From Streptosporangiaceae bacterium (lineage in GTDB: Bacteria > Actinomycetota > Actinomycetes > Streptosporangiales > Streptosporangiaceae): DNA of 5,287 nucleotides. Under the pieces are notes generated by a model. It did no database searches and was not told the origin of the DNA. It was given only the letters and a program-made list of their open reading frames with translations. The stretch is from positions 1-5,287 of the forward strand of contig JASHXW010000186.1 of NCBI GenBank assembly GCA_030043395.1, given 5' to 3'. Position numbers and translations under genes: made by a program. Numbering within the stretch: position 1 is the stretch's first letter; the number at the start of each line of letters is the position of its first letter. Positions 1 through 5,287 of this stretch are shown piece by piece.

Positions 1-618
1 AGAACCGGTGAGGTCGAGACCGCGGTCGTCACCGTCGCCTCGGCGACCGAGCTCGCGTCGGTGACGTCGGCGATCGAGCGCAGACTCGGCCCGCTGGCGA
101 GCGTGCTGAGCCCGGTCAGGGACGCCGACAAGGCCGTCAGCTCCCTCGACAACGTCAAGGGAATAGCCCTCTACAGCCTCGCGGGCGCCGTCGGGGCCGC
201 CGTCGTCATCCTGCTCCTCGTCATGGTGATGATCGTCCGGGAGCGCAAGCGGGAGATCGGGATCCTGAAGGCGATCGGCTCTTCGAATGGCCGGATCATG
301 GCGCAGTTCACGACCGAGGCGGTGACCTTCACTGTGCTCGGCGCGGTCGTTGGCTTGGTGGCCGGCATCATCGCCGCGAGCCCGGTCACCTCCTCGCTCG
401 TCTCGAGCAGCGGGGTGTCGAAGGACACGGGAGCCCGCGGCTTGTTCGGCGCGCCGAACCCGTTTCTCAGTCACCTGACCGATGTCAGCGCGCAAGTCGG
501 GTGGGGCGTAGTCCTCGGGGGCCTGATAGCCGCTCTGGTCGTCGCGGTCATCGCGAGCGCGGGACCGGCCTGGATGATCGGCCGGATCCGGCCGGCCGAA
601 GTGCTGAGGAGCGAGTAG
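1..618 (+). CDS. FtsX/MacB-type ABC transporter permease, 3' part (5' end outside window)
   Basis: The reading frame is open from base 1 to the TAG at 616-618, giving the last 205 residues of a larger protein. The first ~50 residues look like the end of an extracytoplasmic MacB-type domain (a Val/Ala-rich strand followed by a helix ending near an 'SAIERRLG' segment). Three hydrophobic segments follow at about residues 55-79, 106-126 and 167-188, the usual C-terminal FtsX arrangement. After the first comes the charged cytoplasmic motif RERKREIGILKAIG (residues 80-93), highly characteristic of the family, and the protein ends in RPAEVLRSE, the usual family terminus. Known for the family: these permeases pair with a dedicated ATPase and act in lipoprotein or peptide export, drug efflux or cell-wall hydrolase control, rather than classic solute import. 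The ATPase gene follows after two bases, so the two are almost certainly co-transcribed. The substrate is unknown. An internal GTG at 61 is not the true start, because family homology extends upstream of it. Confidence 0.93.
   Translation, partial: RTGEVETAVVTVASATELASVTSAIERRLGPLASVLSPVRDADKAVSSLDNVKGIALYSLAGAVGAAVVILLLVMVMIVRERKREIGILKAIGSSNGRIMAQFTTEAVTFTVLGAVVGLVAGIIAASPVTSSLVSSSGVSKDTGARGLFGAPNPFLSHLTDVSAQVGWGVVLGGLIAALVVAVIASAGPAWMIGRIRPAEVLRSE
606..611 (+). promoter_or_regulatory. Ribosome binding site of the ABC ATPase gene
   Basis: GAGGAG lies inside the last codons of the permease gene, nine bases before the GTG at 621. It supports that GTG as the start over the in-frame ATG at 501, which would force an overlap of more than 100 bases and add an Arg/Gly/Asp-rich tail foreign to the family. 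Confidence 0.7.
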
Positions 619-620
619 CC

Positions 621-1355
621 GTGCTCGAGACAAAGAAGCTGACGAAGTCGTTCGGCTCAGGAGACCGCACTGTCATGGCCGTGAACACGGTGACGATGGC
701 CGTCGCCGACGGCGAGTTCGTCGCGGTCGTCGGCCGGAGCGGGAGCGGCAAGACCACCCTGATGAGCCTGCTGGGTGCCCTCGATCAGCCGACGAGCGGC
801 ATGATCTTCGTAGACGGCCAGGACATCACCCAGCTCAGGCCCAGGGAGCTGGTCCGCTACCGAGCCCGCAAGATCGGCTTCGTGTTCCAGAGCTACAACC
901 TCGTGCCGAACCTGACCGCGACCCAGAACGTCATGCTCCCCATGGAGTTCATCGGCGTCGGCAGGGCAGAGCGCAAGGCGAGAGCGGCCCGGCTGCTTGA
1001 GCAGGTCGAGCTGACCGGGGGCAAGCAGGAACGCCGGCCTGGCCTGCTGAGCGGTGGCGAGCAGCAGCGGGTAGCGATCGCCCGGGCTCTGGCCAACAAG
1101 CCGTCGATCATCCTCGCCGACGAGCCAGCAGGAAATCTCGATAGCCAGACCAGCTCGACGATCATCGACCTCTTGCGCAGCGTCTCCCGCTCCGAGGGGA
1201 CGACGGTCGTCGTCGTCACGCACGACCAGTCGATCGCCGATCAGGCAGACCGGATTCTCCAGCTTGAGGACGGCCGGCTCGCCATGAGCACGCAGGACTT
1301 ACCGGGACCGCGAAGCTCCCATCCACAGCAGACCCGCACTGGTGACCGCGGTTAG
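621..1355 (+). CDS. ABC transporter ATP-binding protein, MacB/LolD/FtsE class
   Basis: This 244-aa protein is the cytoplasmic ATPase that powers the permease encoded just upstream. All nucleotide-binding motifs are intact: Walker A GRSGSGKT (residues 38-45), Q-loop Gln90 in VFQSYNL, signature LSGGEQQR (143-150), Walker B IILADEP with Asp167 and Glu168, D-loop NLDS (172-175), and switch His201 in VVTHD. The VFQ-YNL-PNLTA-NV-LP-EF stretch (88-110) is typical of the COG1136 group (MacB, LolD, SalX-like) rather than of nutrient importers. The GTG start is two bases after the permease stop and has a GAGGAG ribosome binding site. The length is close to the family's usual 220-250 residues. The last ~22 residues are a polar Ser/Pro/Gln/Arg tail of no recognised function. 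Catalytic competence is well supported; the transported substrate cannot be inferred. The gene ends 15 bases before the stop of the convergent cyclase gene. Confidence 0.95.
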   Translation: MLETKKLTKSFGSGDRTVMAVNTVTMAVADGEFVAVVGRSGSGKTTLMSLLGALDQPTSGMIFVDGQDITQLRPRELVRYRARKIGFVFQSYNLVPNLTATQNVMLPMEFIGVGRAERKARAARLLEQVELTGGKQERRPGLLSGGEQQRVAIARALANKPSIILADEPAGNLDSQTSSTIIDLLRSVSRSEGTTVVVVTHDQSIADQADRILQLEDGRLAMSTQDLPGPRSSHPQQTRTGDRG

Positions 1356-1370
1356 CTAGCCCCGTGCTCG

Positions 1371-4300
1371 TTACTGTGCCGGGAGGCGCAAGGTGGCGGA
1401 CTGCGCGGCGTCCGCGCGATCGAGTAGCGGCTGGCAGCCCAGCTGGCGGGCGATCCCGCGAGCTTCGCTGACCGCGGCCGCTGCGGCCGCTGCGGCTGCC
1501 GCGGCATCGTCATCGCCGACGCTGACCAGGTACTCGGCGTAGTCGAGCAAGCCGTGGGCAAGGTGGTAGGGGGTCGAGTGCTGGCGCAGGCCCGTGATCG
1601 CGGCGTCGAAGGCCGCCGCGGCGTCGGCTCCGGATTCGGCAGCGGCGAGGCGGGCGCTGGCCAGGTCGCGCTCGGCTCGCTGCATAGGCGCTAGCTGGCC
1701 GGGCTGGTAGCGGTCGAGCATCGCGAGCAGCTCGGTCATGGCGGCGTGGTCGCCGAGGTCGTGCGCTGCGCGGGCGGCCTGTGGCCACGCCCACCGCAGG
1801 TTCTCCTGGCTGATGCCCACGGCTGCGGCATGGCTGAGAACGGCCCGCGCGTGGCGGAGTGCGGCGGCCGGCTGGCGGAGTGCGGCGGCGGTGAACGCTT
1901 CCGCGATCGCGATGATCGCCTGATCCTGCGGGTCTTCGCTGGCCCGAAGGTCAGTCAGGTCGGCGAGGGCCTGCTGGGCGCCAGTGGTGTCGCCGCGAAG
2001 CGCCGACACCCAGGCCCGGCAGCACGCGAAGGATTCGATGTCCGTCAGGCCGTCGCCCTCGGCACCCTGGGTGAGCTCAGCCTCGGCGGTGTCCCAGTCG
2101 CCGGTCATCAGGAGAGCCTGGGCCAGGTTCGTGACCGCTACCGCGAGAGCGTCGCGATCGCCGGCCTGGCGCAGATGAGTGGCGGCGGCCCGTGCGGCCT
2201 CCGCCCCTGCGGCGGGATCAGTGCCGGTCACCACGTCGGACAGGTTGAGCAGCGCGATGCCGAGCCGCACGCTGGCGCCGGCCTGGGTGGCCAGCCGAAC
2301 TGCCTCCCGGTAGCTCGCGGCCGCCTGCGATCTGCGGCCGGCGTGACCGTGGTACAACCCGCGAGCGGTGAACAACCGCGCGAGAGTGCCCTCGTCCACC
2401 GCCAGGTCCTGGCCAAGGGCCAGTGCCTCGGCGGTGAGCGCGCCTGCCTCCGGCCCGCCTGCCGACGTCTCCAGGAACGCGAGTTCGATCAGGGCGCGGA
2501 CGGTGTCGGTGCCCGGGTTGTCGCGCAGCACTGCCAGGGCGGCAGTTAGCTGCTCGCGGGCCTGGGAGAGACGGCCCCACATGCGCAGCGCTTGTCCGGC
2601 GATGGTCTGGGCGCGGGCAGAGGAGCGAGTATCGCCGCCCTGCCGGTAGAGCTCTCGAGCCAGGCCGGCTTGCTCTACGGCCGCGGCGTAATCGGCGTTG
2701 GCTGCCGCCGCGCTGGCGGCGTGTTCCCACAACGCGGCTGCGGCTGGCTCGCTGTCGGGGCGGTGGGCCTGGGAGAGCCGGGCGGCCACGGCGTAGTTCG
2801 CGGCGGCTAGCCCAGGGGCGCCAGCCCGGTTAGCTCGCTCGGCGGCCCTGCTCAGCGCGAGGATGGCCTGGATTCGTATCTCTCCTGCGTCGGGGTCGGC
2901 CGGCACGGCGTCCAGGGCGCTGAGGTAATGCCTGGCGATTAGCTCAGCGACTTCCTCCCCGTCGCCGGGGAATGCGGCGCGCAGGTGCGCGGCCACGGCC
3001 AGGTGCCTGGCCTTGCGGTCGTGCCTGGACAAGGTGTCGTAGGCAACCTGACGCAGCATCTGCTGAGCGAAACTGTAGGAGCCCTTCTCCGGGGACAGCG
3101 GGTCAGCGGAGACGGTGAGCACCTCCTTGCGCACCAGCTCGGCCAGCCCGGCCCGCACGACGGACAGGTCCTGCCCGGAGACGGCGGCCAGCGCCTCGGC
3201 GGGAAAGCTGGTGCTGATCACGGCGGCGTCGGCCACCAGCCGCCGCATTAGGGGAGCCAGCGCATCAAGCCTGGCGGCCAGCAGCGCGTGCAGGCTGTCC
3301 GGCACGCTTAGCTGCCCGATGTCGCCCGCTAGCCGGTACACCCCGCCTGAAGGCCGCACGATGTCCCGGTCGATCAGGGAGCGCACGGTTTCCATCGCGA
3401 ACAGCGGAATACCCTGAGCCTGGGCGGTGATCTTCGCCCGCGCCGGGTCCGGCATTCCCGGGACGAGCGCCTCCACCAGCGCATCCATGGACACCGGATC
3501 CAGCGGATCCAGGGTCAGCGTGCTCCGGTTCCGCCCCGTCCCGATTCCTGGCCGGGCCTGGCCGAGCTCGGGCCTGGCGAGCACCAGCACGTACACCGGC
3601 CGGTCCCGCATCCAGTCGATCAGGTACTCAAGGAAGTCGAGCAGTCCGGCGTCGCCATGATGAGCGTCCTCGACCACCAGGACCACCGGGGCCTGGTCGG
3701 CCAGCTGCTCGAAGAGCAGGCGCCACCCGGCGAACAGCTCCTCCCGGCCAAGCTGCCCCCCGCTATCGCCGTCGACTGAAACCCCGAGCAGCCGGCCCAG
3801 CCGCACCGCCACGTACTCTCGCTCGGCTGGGTCCGTGAAATAGGCGTCCAATCCGGCGGCCAGCCTGGCGGCCGCGACGTCAGCCGGATCCTCCTCGGCG
3901 ATCCCCAGCCGCTGCCGCACTATCTCCGTCAGCGCCCAGAACGCCACCCCATCCCCGTAGGACAAGCAGCGGCCCTGGTGCCACCACGCAGATTCCGCAA
4001 GCCCGTCGATGTACTTGCGGAACTCCCAGCCGAGCCGCGACTTGCCCACTCCGGCGGGGCCGGACACCAGCACCAGCCGCGGTACCCGCCGCGCAGCCGT
4101 CGCGTGAAACAGCTCTCGCACCATGTGCAGCTCGGCATCTCGCCCGGTCAGCGGCGCTTCCAGCCCGTCGACCCGCTGCGACCCGCCGACCCCGGCGAGC
4201 ACCCGCACTGCCCGCCACAACCGGACTGGCTCCGCCTTGCCCTTGAGCACGTGCTCCCCGGCGTCGGCGAACCCGACCCCGGCCCCGGCCAGTCGCCTAG

Positions 4301-4955
4301 TCACCTCGTCCGTCAGGACGGTCCCCAGCCCGGCAGCCGCCTGCACTCGTGATGCCGTGTTGACCGGATCGCCGGCCACCATCCCCTGATGAGAGGCGCC
4401 GAGCGTGACCGCCACCTCGCCGGTCACCACCCCGCACCGCACCGCAAGCCCCGGTACCCCAGCCTCGGTGCCCAGGACCGTGACCTCGGCCACGAGGTCG
4501 AGCCCGGCGCGCACCGCCCGCTCCGCGTCGCCCTCCGTGGCGACCGGGGCGCCCCACACTGCCATCACCGCGTCCCCGATGAACTTCTCCACCACGCCGC
4601 CGTACCGCTCGATCAGCGCTCGGCTGCTGTCGAAGTACCTGGCAAGCAGCTCCCTGACCTCTTCAGGATCGCGAGACTCTGACAGCGCGGTGAACCCGGC
4701 CAGGTCGGCGAAGAGAACCGAGACCAGCCGGCGCTCGGCCGTCGGCGTCGGGTGGACCGTAAGCCCGTGCACGGGCGGCACGGCGTTTCCGGGCTGGGGA
4801 TCGACCGCAAGCCCTGCGCCGCACTCGCCGCAGAACTTCTGGCCAGGAGGATTCGCCGTCCCGCATGAGCGGCAGACCAGCGCGAGCGCCGTGCCGCACT
4901 GGCCGCAGAACTTCTGGCCGGAAGGGTTCTCCGCCGAACAGCGTGGACAGATCAT
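1371..4955 (-). CDS. Large multidomain signalling protein: double zinc ribbon, class III nucleotidyl cyclase, AAA/STAND ATPase, TPR-like region
   Basis: This 1194-aa protein is numbered from the ATG at 4955. Domains in order: (1) tandem zinc ribbons with Cys3/Cys6-Cys17/Cys20 and Cys28/Cys31-Cys42/Cys45; (2) a class III cyclase domain at about 74-245, with metal Asp84 (FADLAGFT) and Asp128 (EKFIGDAVMAVWG), Lys124, and Asn199/Arg203 (DPVNTASR); (3) a STAND/AAA ATPase starting at LTGRDAEL (269-276), with Walker A GPAGVGKS (299-306) and Walker B VVLVVED (424-430), followed by HHGD where relatives often have HWAD; (4) an Ala/Leu-rich helical repeat region, TPR-like, at about 690-1190. There is no signal peptide or membrane segment, so it should be cytoplasmic. 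Known for such proteins: they are treated as adenylate cyclase-like regulators whose ATPase and TPR parts sense or scaffold. The input signal is unknown. The purine-selecting position is Met192, not Asp/Thr/Ser, so the cyclase product is uncertain. There is no C-terminal LuxR-type HTH. Start choice: the ATG places the first Cys pair at M-x-C-P-x-C, as is usual in the family. An in-frame GTG at 4979 would add eight residues. Neither start has a clear ribosome binding site. Confidence 0.93.
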   Translation of the reverse strand: MICPRCSAENPSGQKFCGQCGTALALVCRSCGTANPPGQKFCGECGAGLAVDPQPGNAVPPVHGLTVHPTPTAERRLVSVLFADLAGFTALSESRDPEEVRELLARYFDSSRALIERYGGVVEKFIGDAVMAVWGAPVATEGDAERAVRAGLDLVAEVTVLGTEAGVPGLAVRCGVVTGEVAVTLGASHQGMVAGDPVNTASRVQAAAGLGTVLTDEVTRRLAGAGVGFADAGEHVLKGKAEPVRLWRAVRVLAGVGGSQRVDGLEAPLTGRDAELHMVRELFHATAARRVPRLVLVSGPAGVGKSRLGWEFRKYIDGLAESAWWHQGRCLSYGDGVAFWALTEIVRQRLGIAEEDPADVAAARLAAGLDAYFTDPAEREYVAVRLGRLLGVSVDGDSGGQLGREELFAGWRLLFEQLADQAPVVLVVEDAHHGDAGLLDFLEYLIDWMRDRPVYVLVLARPELGQARPGIGTGRNRSTLTLDPLDPVSMDALVEALVPGMPDPARAKITAQAQGIPLFAMETVRSLIDRDIVRPSGGVYRLAGDIGQLSVPDSLHALLAARLDALAPLMRRLVADAAVISTSFPAEALAAVSGQDLSVVRAGLAELVRKEVLTVSADPLSPEKGSYSFAQQMLRQVAYDTLSRHDRKARHLAVAAHLRAAFPGDGEEVAELIARHYLSALDAVPADPDAGEIRIQAILALSRAAERANRAGAPGLAAANYAVAARLSQAHRPDSEPAAAALWEHAASAAAANADYAAAVEQAGLARELYRQGGDTRSSARAQTIAGQALRMWGRLSQAREQLTAALAVLRDNPGTDTVRALIELAFLETSAGGPEAGALTAEALALGQDLAVDEGTLARLFTARGLYHGHAGRRSQAAASYREAVRLATQAGASVRLGIALLNLSDVVTGTDPAAGAEAARAAATHLRQAGDRDALAVAVTNLAQALLMTGDWDTAEAELTQGAEGDGLTDIESFACCRAWVSALRGDTTGAQQALADLTDLRASEDPQDQAIIAIAEAFTAAALRQPAAALRHARAVLSHAAAVGISQENLRWAWPQAARAAHDLGDHAAMTELLAMLDRYQPGQLAPMQRAERDLASARLAAAESGADAAAAFDAAITGLRQHSTPYHLAHGLLDYAEYLVSVGDDDAAAAAAAAAAAVSEARGIARQLGCQPLLDRADAAQSATLRLPAQ
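1473..1505 (-). repeat. Imperfect GCN trinucleotide tract encoding 11 consecutive alanines
   Basis: Eleven Ala codons in a row (residues 1151-1161 of the cyclase protein) follow an Asp-Asp-Asp run. The codons mix GCC, GCG and GCA, and two NotI-type GCGGCCGC octamers lie within the tract. In frame it makes a helix-prone low-complexity stretch near the C-terminus. Such tracts tend to vary in length between strains. Confidence 0.75.
4818..4919 (-). repeat. Direct repeat from tandem zinc-ribbon duplication
   Basis: Bases 4818-4844 and 4893-4919 are 27-base copies differing at one position, with a 75-base (25-codon) period. They encode the GQKFCG-CG half of each zinc ribbon. Each copy carries the second Cys pair of its ribbon, so the repeat reflects an internal duplication that formed the double zinc ribbon. 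Confidence 0.8.
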
Positions 4956-4991
4956 CTTGGGGCGAAGGGTACAGGTCACAGCGAGGGATTG

Positions 4992-5044
4992 AAAAGCCCA
5001 CGAAACTGTCGGCTATTGGACCAATAAGCGACAGTTTCGTGGGC
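4992..5044 (-). terminator. Possible intrinsic terminator of the small 64-aa gene
   Basis: Read on the minus strand, the palindrome forms a long hairpin 27 bases after the stop codon of the gene at 5072-5266 and is followed at once by TTTT (4995-4992) and then C. The T-run is short and the stem is longer than usual for a terminator, so this is one of several readings of the palindrome. On the plus strand no T-run follows it. Confidence 0.4.
4996..5044. repeat. 49-base near-perfect palindrome in the cyclase upstream region
   Basis: Arms 4996-5011 and 5029-5044 are perfect 16-base inverted repeats (GCCCACGAAACTGTCG and its complement). Between them, 5014-5026 is a second palindrome, TATTGG-A-CCAATA, separated from the arms by two mismatched bases on each side. 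In total 22 of 24 possible pairs form around one central base. The element is less GC-rich than its surroundings. It could be a terminator stem, a repressor operator, or a palindromic mobile or extragenic repeat. Confidence 0.9.
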
Positions 5045-5058
5045 CATGAGGTTGGCGG

Positions 5059-5064
5059 TGTCAA
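5059..5064 (-). promoter_or_regulatory. Candidate -35 element (TTGACA) upstream of the cyclase gene
   Basis: The minus strand carries an exact TTGACA, seven bases after the stop codon of the small gene. At the normal 17-18 base spacing the -10 position falls in the outer arm of the palindrome (CACGAA/ACGAAA), which is a poor -10 match. A separate weak -10-like TTCAAT lies at 4993-4988, eight bases before the alternative GTG start at 4979, which would fit a leaderless transcript. Neither promoter is more than tentative. Confidence 0.3.
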
Positions 5065-5071
5065 GTACCGG

Positions 5072-5266
5072 TTAAGGGTGCGAGCTCCAACCTGCGAGCA
5101 CGCGCCGCACCACGATGACAGGTTGCCGGGCTGCGCCGTGCCCGGGCAGGCTCTTGCGCGCCTGGCGGCTCTCACGGGCGGCGGTGACCAGCGCGTCACG
5201 CTGCGCCTGGCGGCGCAGGTCGGCGAGTCGTTGCTGGGCGATCTGGTAGGGGAAAGGAGAGTACAT
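5072..5266 (-). CDS. Small basic protein of unknown function (64 aa)
   Basis: The ATG at 5266 has a consensus AGGAGG five bases upstream, and the frame ends in TAA at 5074-5072. The protein is rich in Arg, Gln and Ala. An N-terminal stretch (about residues 6-38, including QQRLADLRRQAQRDAL) should form a strongly charged amphipathic helix, possibly a short coiled coil. It is followed by a Gly/Pro turn and a short hydrophobic segment, VIVVRRVL. There is no signal peptide, transmembrane helix or Cys pair. Small Arg-rich helical proteins of this general look, starting MYS/MxxE and with QQR-ADLRR-like helices, are common hypothetical proteins in actinomycetes, and I know no assigned function. It lies 92 bases upstream of the cyclase gene (GTG start) on the same strand, separated by the palindrome, so co-transcription is uncertain. 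The strong ribosome binding site makes it likely to be real. Confidence 0.75.
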   Translation of the reverse strand: MYSPFPYQIAQQRLADLRRQAQRDALVTAARESRQARKSLPGHGAARQPVIVVRRVLAGWSSHP

Positions 5267-5271
5267 AGCGG

Positions 5272-5277
5272 CCTCCT
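5272..5277 (-). promoter_or_regulatory. Ribosome binding site of the small 64-aa gene
   Basis: The minus strand reads AGGAGG, five bases before the ATG at 5266. It is the best Shine-Dalgarno match in the window and is the main support for the small gene and its start. Its promoter would lie beyond the right edge. Confidence 0.75.
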
Positions 5278-5287
5278 GGCGATGTGG

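Noticed and set aside
501..620. N-terminal extension of the ABC ATPase to the ATG at 501
   Set aside because: It overlaps the permease by more than 100 bases and adds a tail with no family similarity. The GTG at 621 has a good ribosome binding site and begins at the usual MLETKxLTKSFG start.
657..1223. Long open frame on the minus strand opposite the ABC ATPase
   Set aside because: It is an antisense shadow of a gene with complete ABC motifs, a common effect in high-GC DNA. It shows no domain and no ribosome binding site.
1746..2549. 267-codon open frame on the plus strand opposite the TPR-like region
   Set aside because: It lies wholly inside the cyclase gene on the other strand, is low-complexity and rich in Gly/Arg/Ala, and has no recognisable domain.
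4818..4919. CRISPR-like direct repeats
   Set aside because: There are only two copies, they lie within coding sequence in frame, and zinc-ribbon duplication explains them.
4405..4992. 195-codon open frame on the plus strand opposite the zinc ribbon and cyclase domains
   Set aside because: Its paired 'PHxPQNFWP' segments are the antisense translation of the zinc-ribbon repeat. The composition is Ser/Thr/Pro/Arg noise, and the opposite strand has clear catalytic motifs.
4996..5044. Palindrome as proof of an insertion sequence
   Set aside because: No transposase, target-site duplication or second element end can be seen in the window, so it is reported only as a palindrome.
4663..5199. 178-codon minus-strand frame spanning the small gene, the palindrome and the cyclase N-terminus
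   Set aside because: It is out of frame with both real genes, translates through the palindrome and has no domain. The 64-aa frame has the ribosome binding site.

Overview
The window is high-GC DNA with strong G/C third-position bias, GTG starts and gene families typical of an actinomycete (Actinobacteria/Actinomycetota). No species can be named from the sequence. About 95% of it is coding, in two convergent blocks plus a small gene at the right edge.

Bases 1-1355, plus strand: the 3' end of an FtsX/MacB-type ABC transporter permease, followed two bases later by its partner ATPase of the MacB/LolD/FtsE (COG1136) class. The pair forms a translationally close-packed operon encoding a transporter or mechanotransmission complex at the cytoplasmic membrane. 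The substrate cannot be read from the sequence.

Bases 1371-4955 (or 4979), minus strand: a very large multidomain signalling protein. It has a tandem double zinc ribbon, a class III nucleotidyl cyclase domain, a STAND/AAA-type ATPase domain, and a long Ala-rich TPR-like helical region. It converges on the transporter operon with only 15 bases between the two stop codons. The metal-binding and transition-state residues of the cyclase are present, but the position that normally reads the purine base is Met.

Bases 4980-5071: a 92-base intergenic region dominated by a 49-base near-perfect palindrome (two 16-base arms plus a 6-bp inner palindrome). It has a consensus TTGACA on one side and a short T-run on the other, in minus-strand orientation. 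It could be a terminator for the small gene upstream, an operator for the cyclase gene, or a mobile palindromic repeat.

Bases 5072-5266, minus strand: a 64-aa basic protein of unknown function with a strong ribosome binding site. The cyclase gene lies directly downstream of it on the same strand.

There is no direct evidence of a defence system, CRISPR array, RNA gene or transposase in the window. The most interesting items are the palindrome and the unusual cyclase active site.
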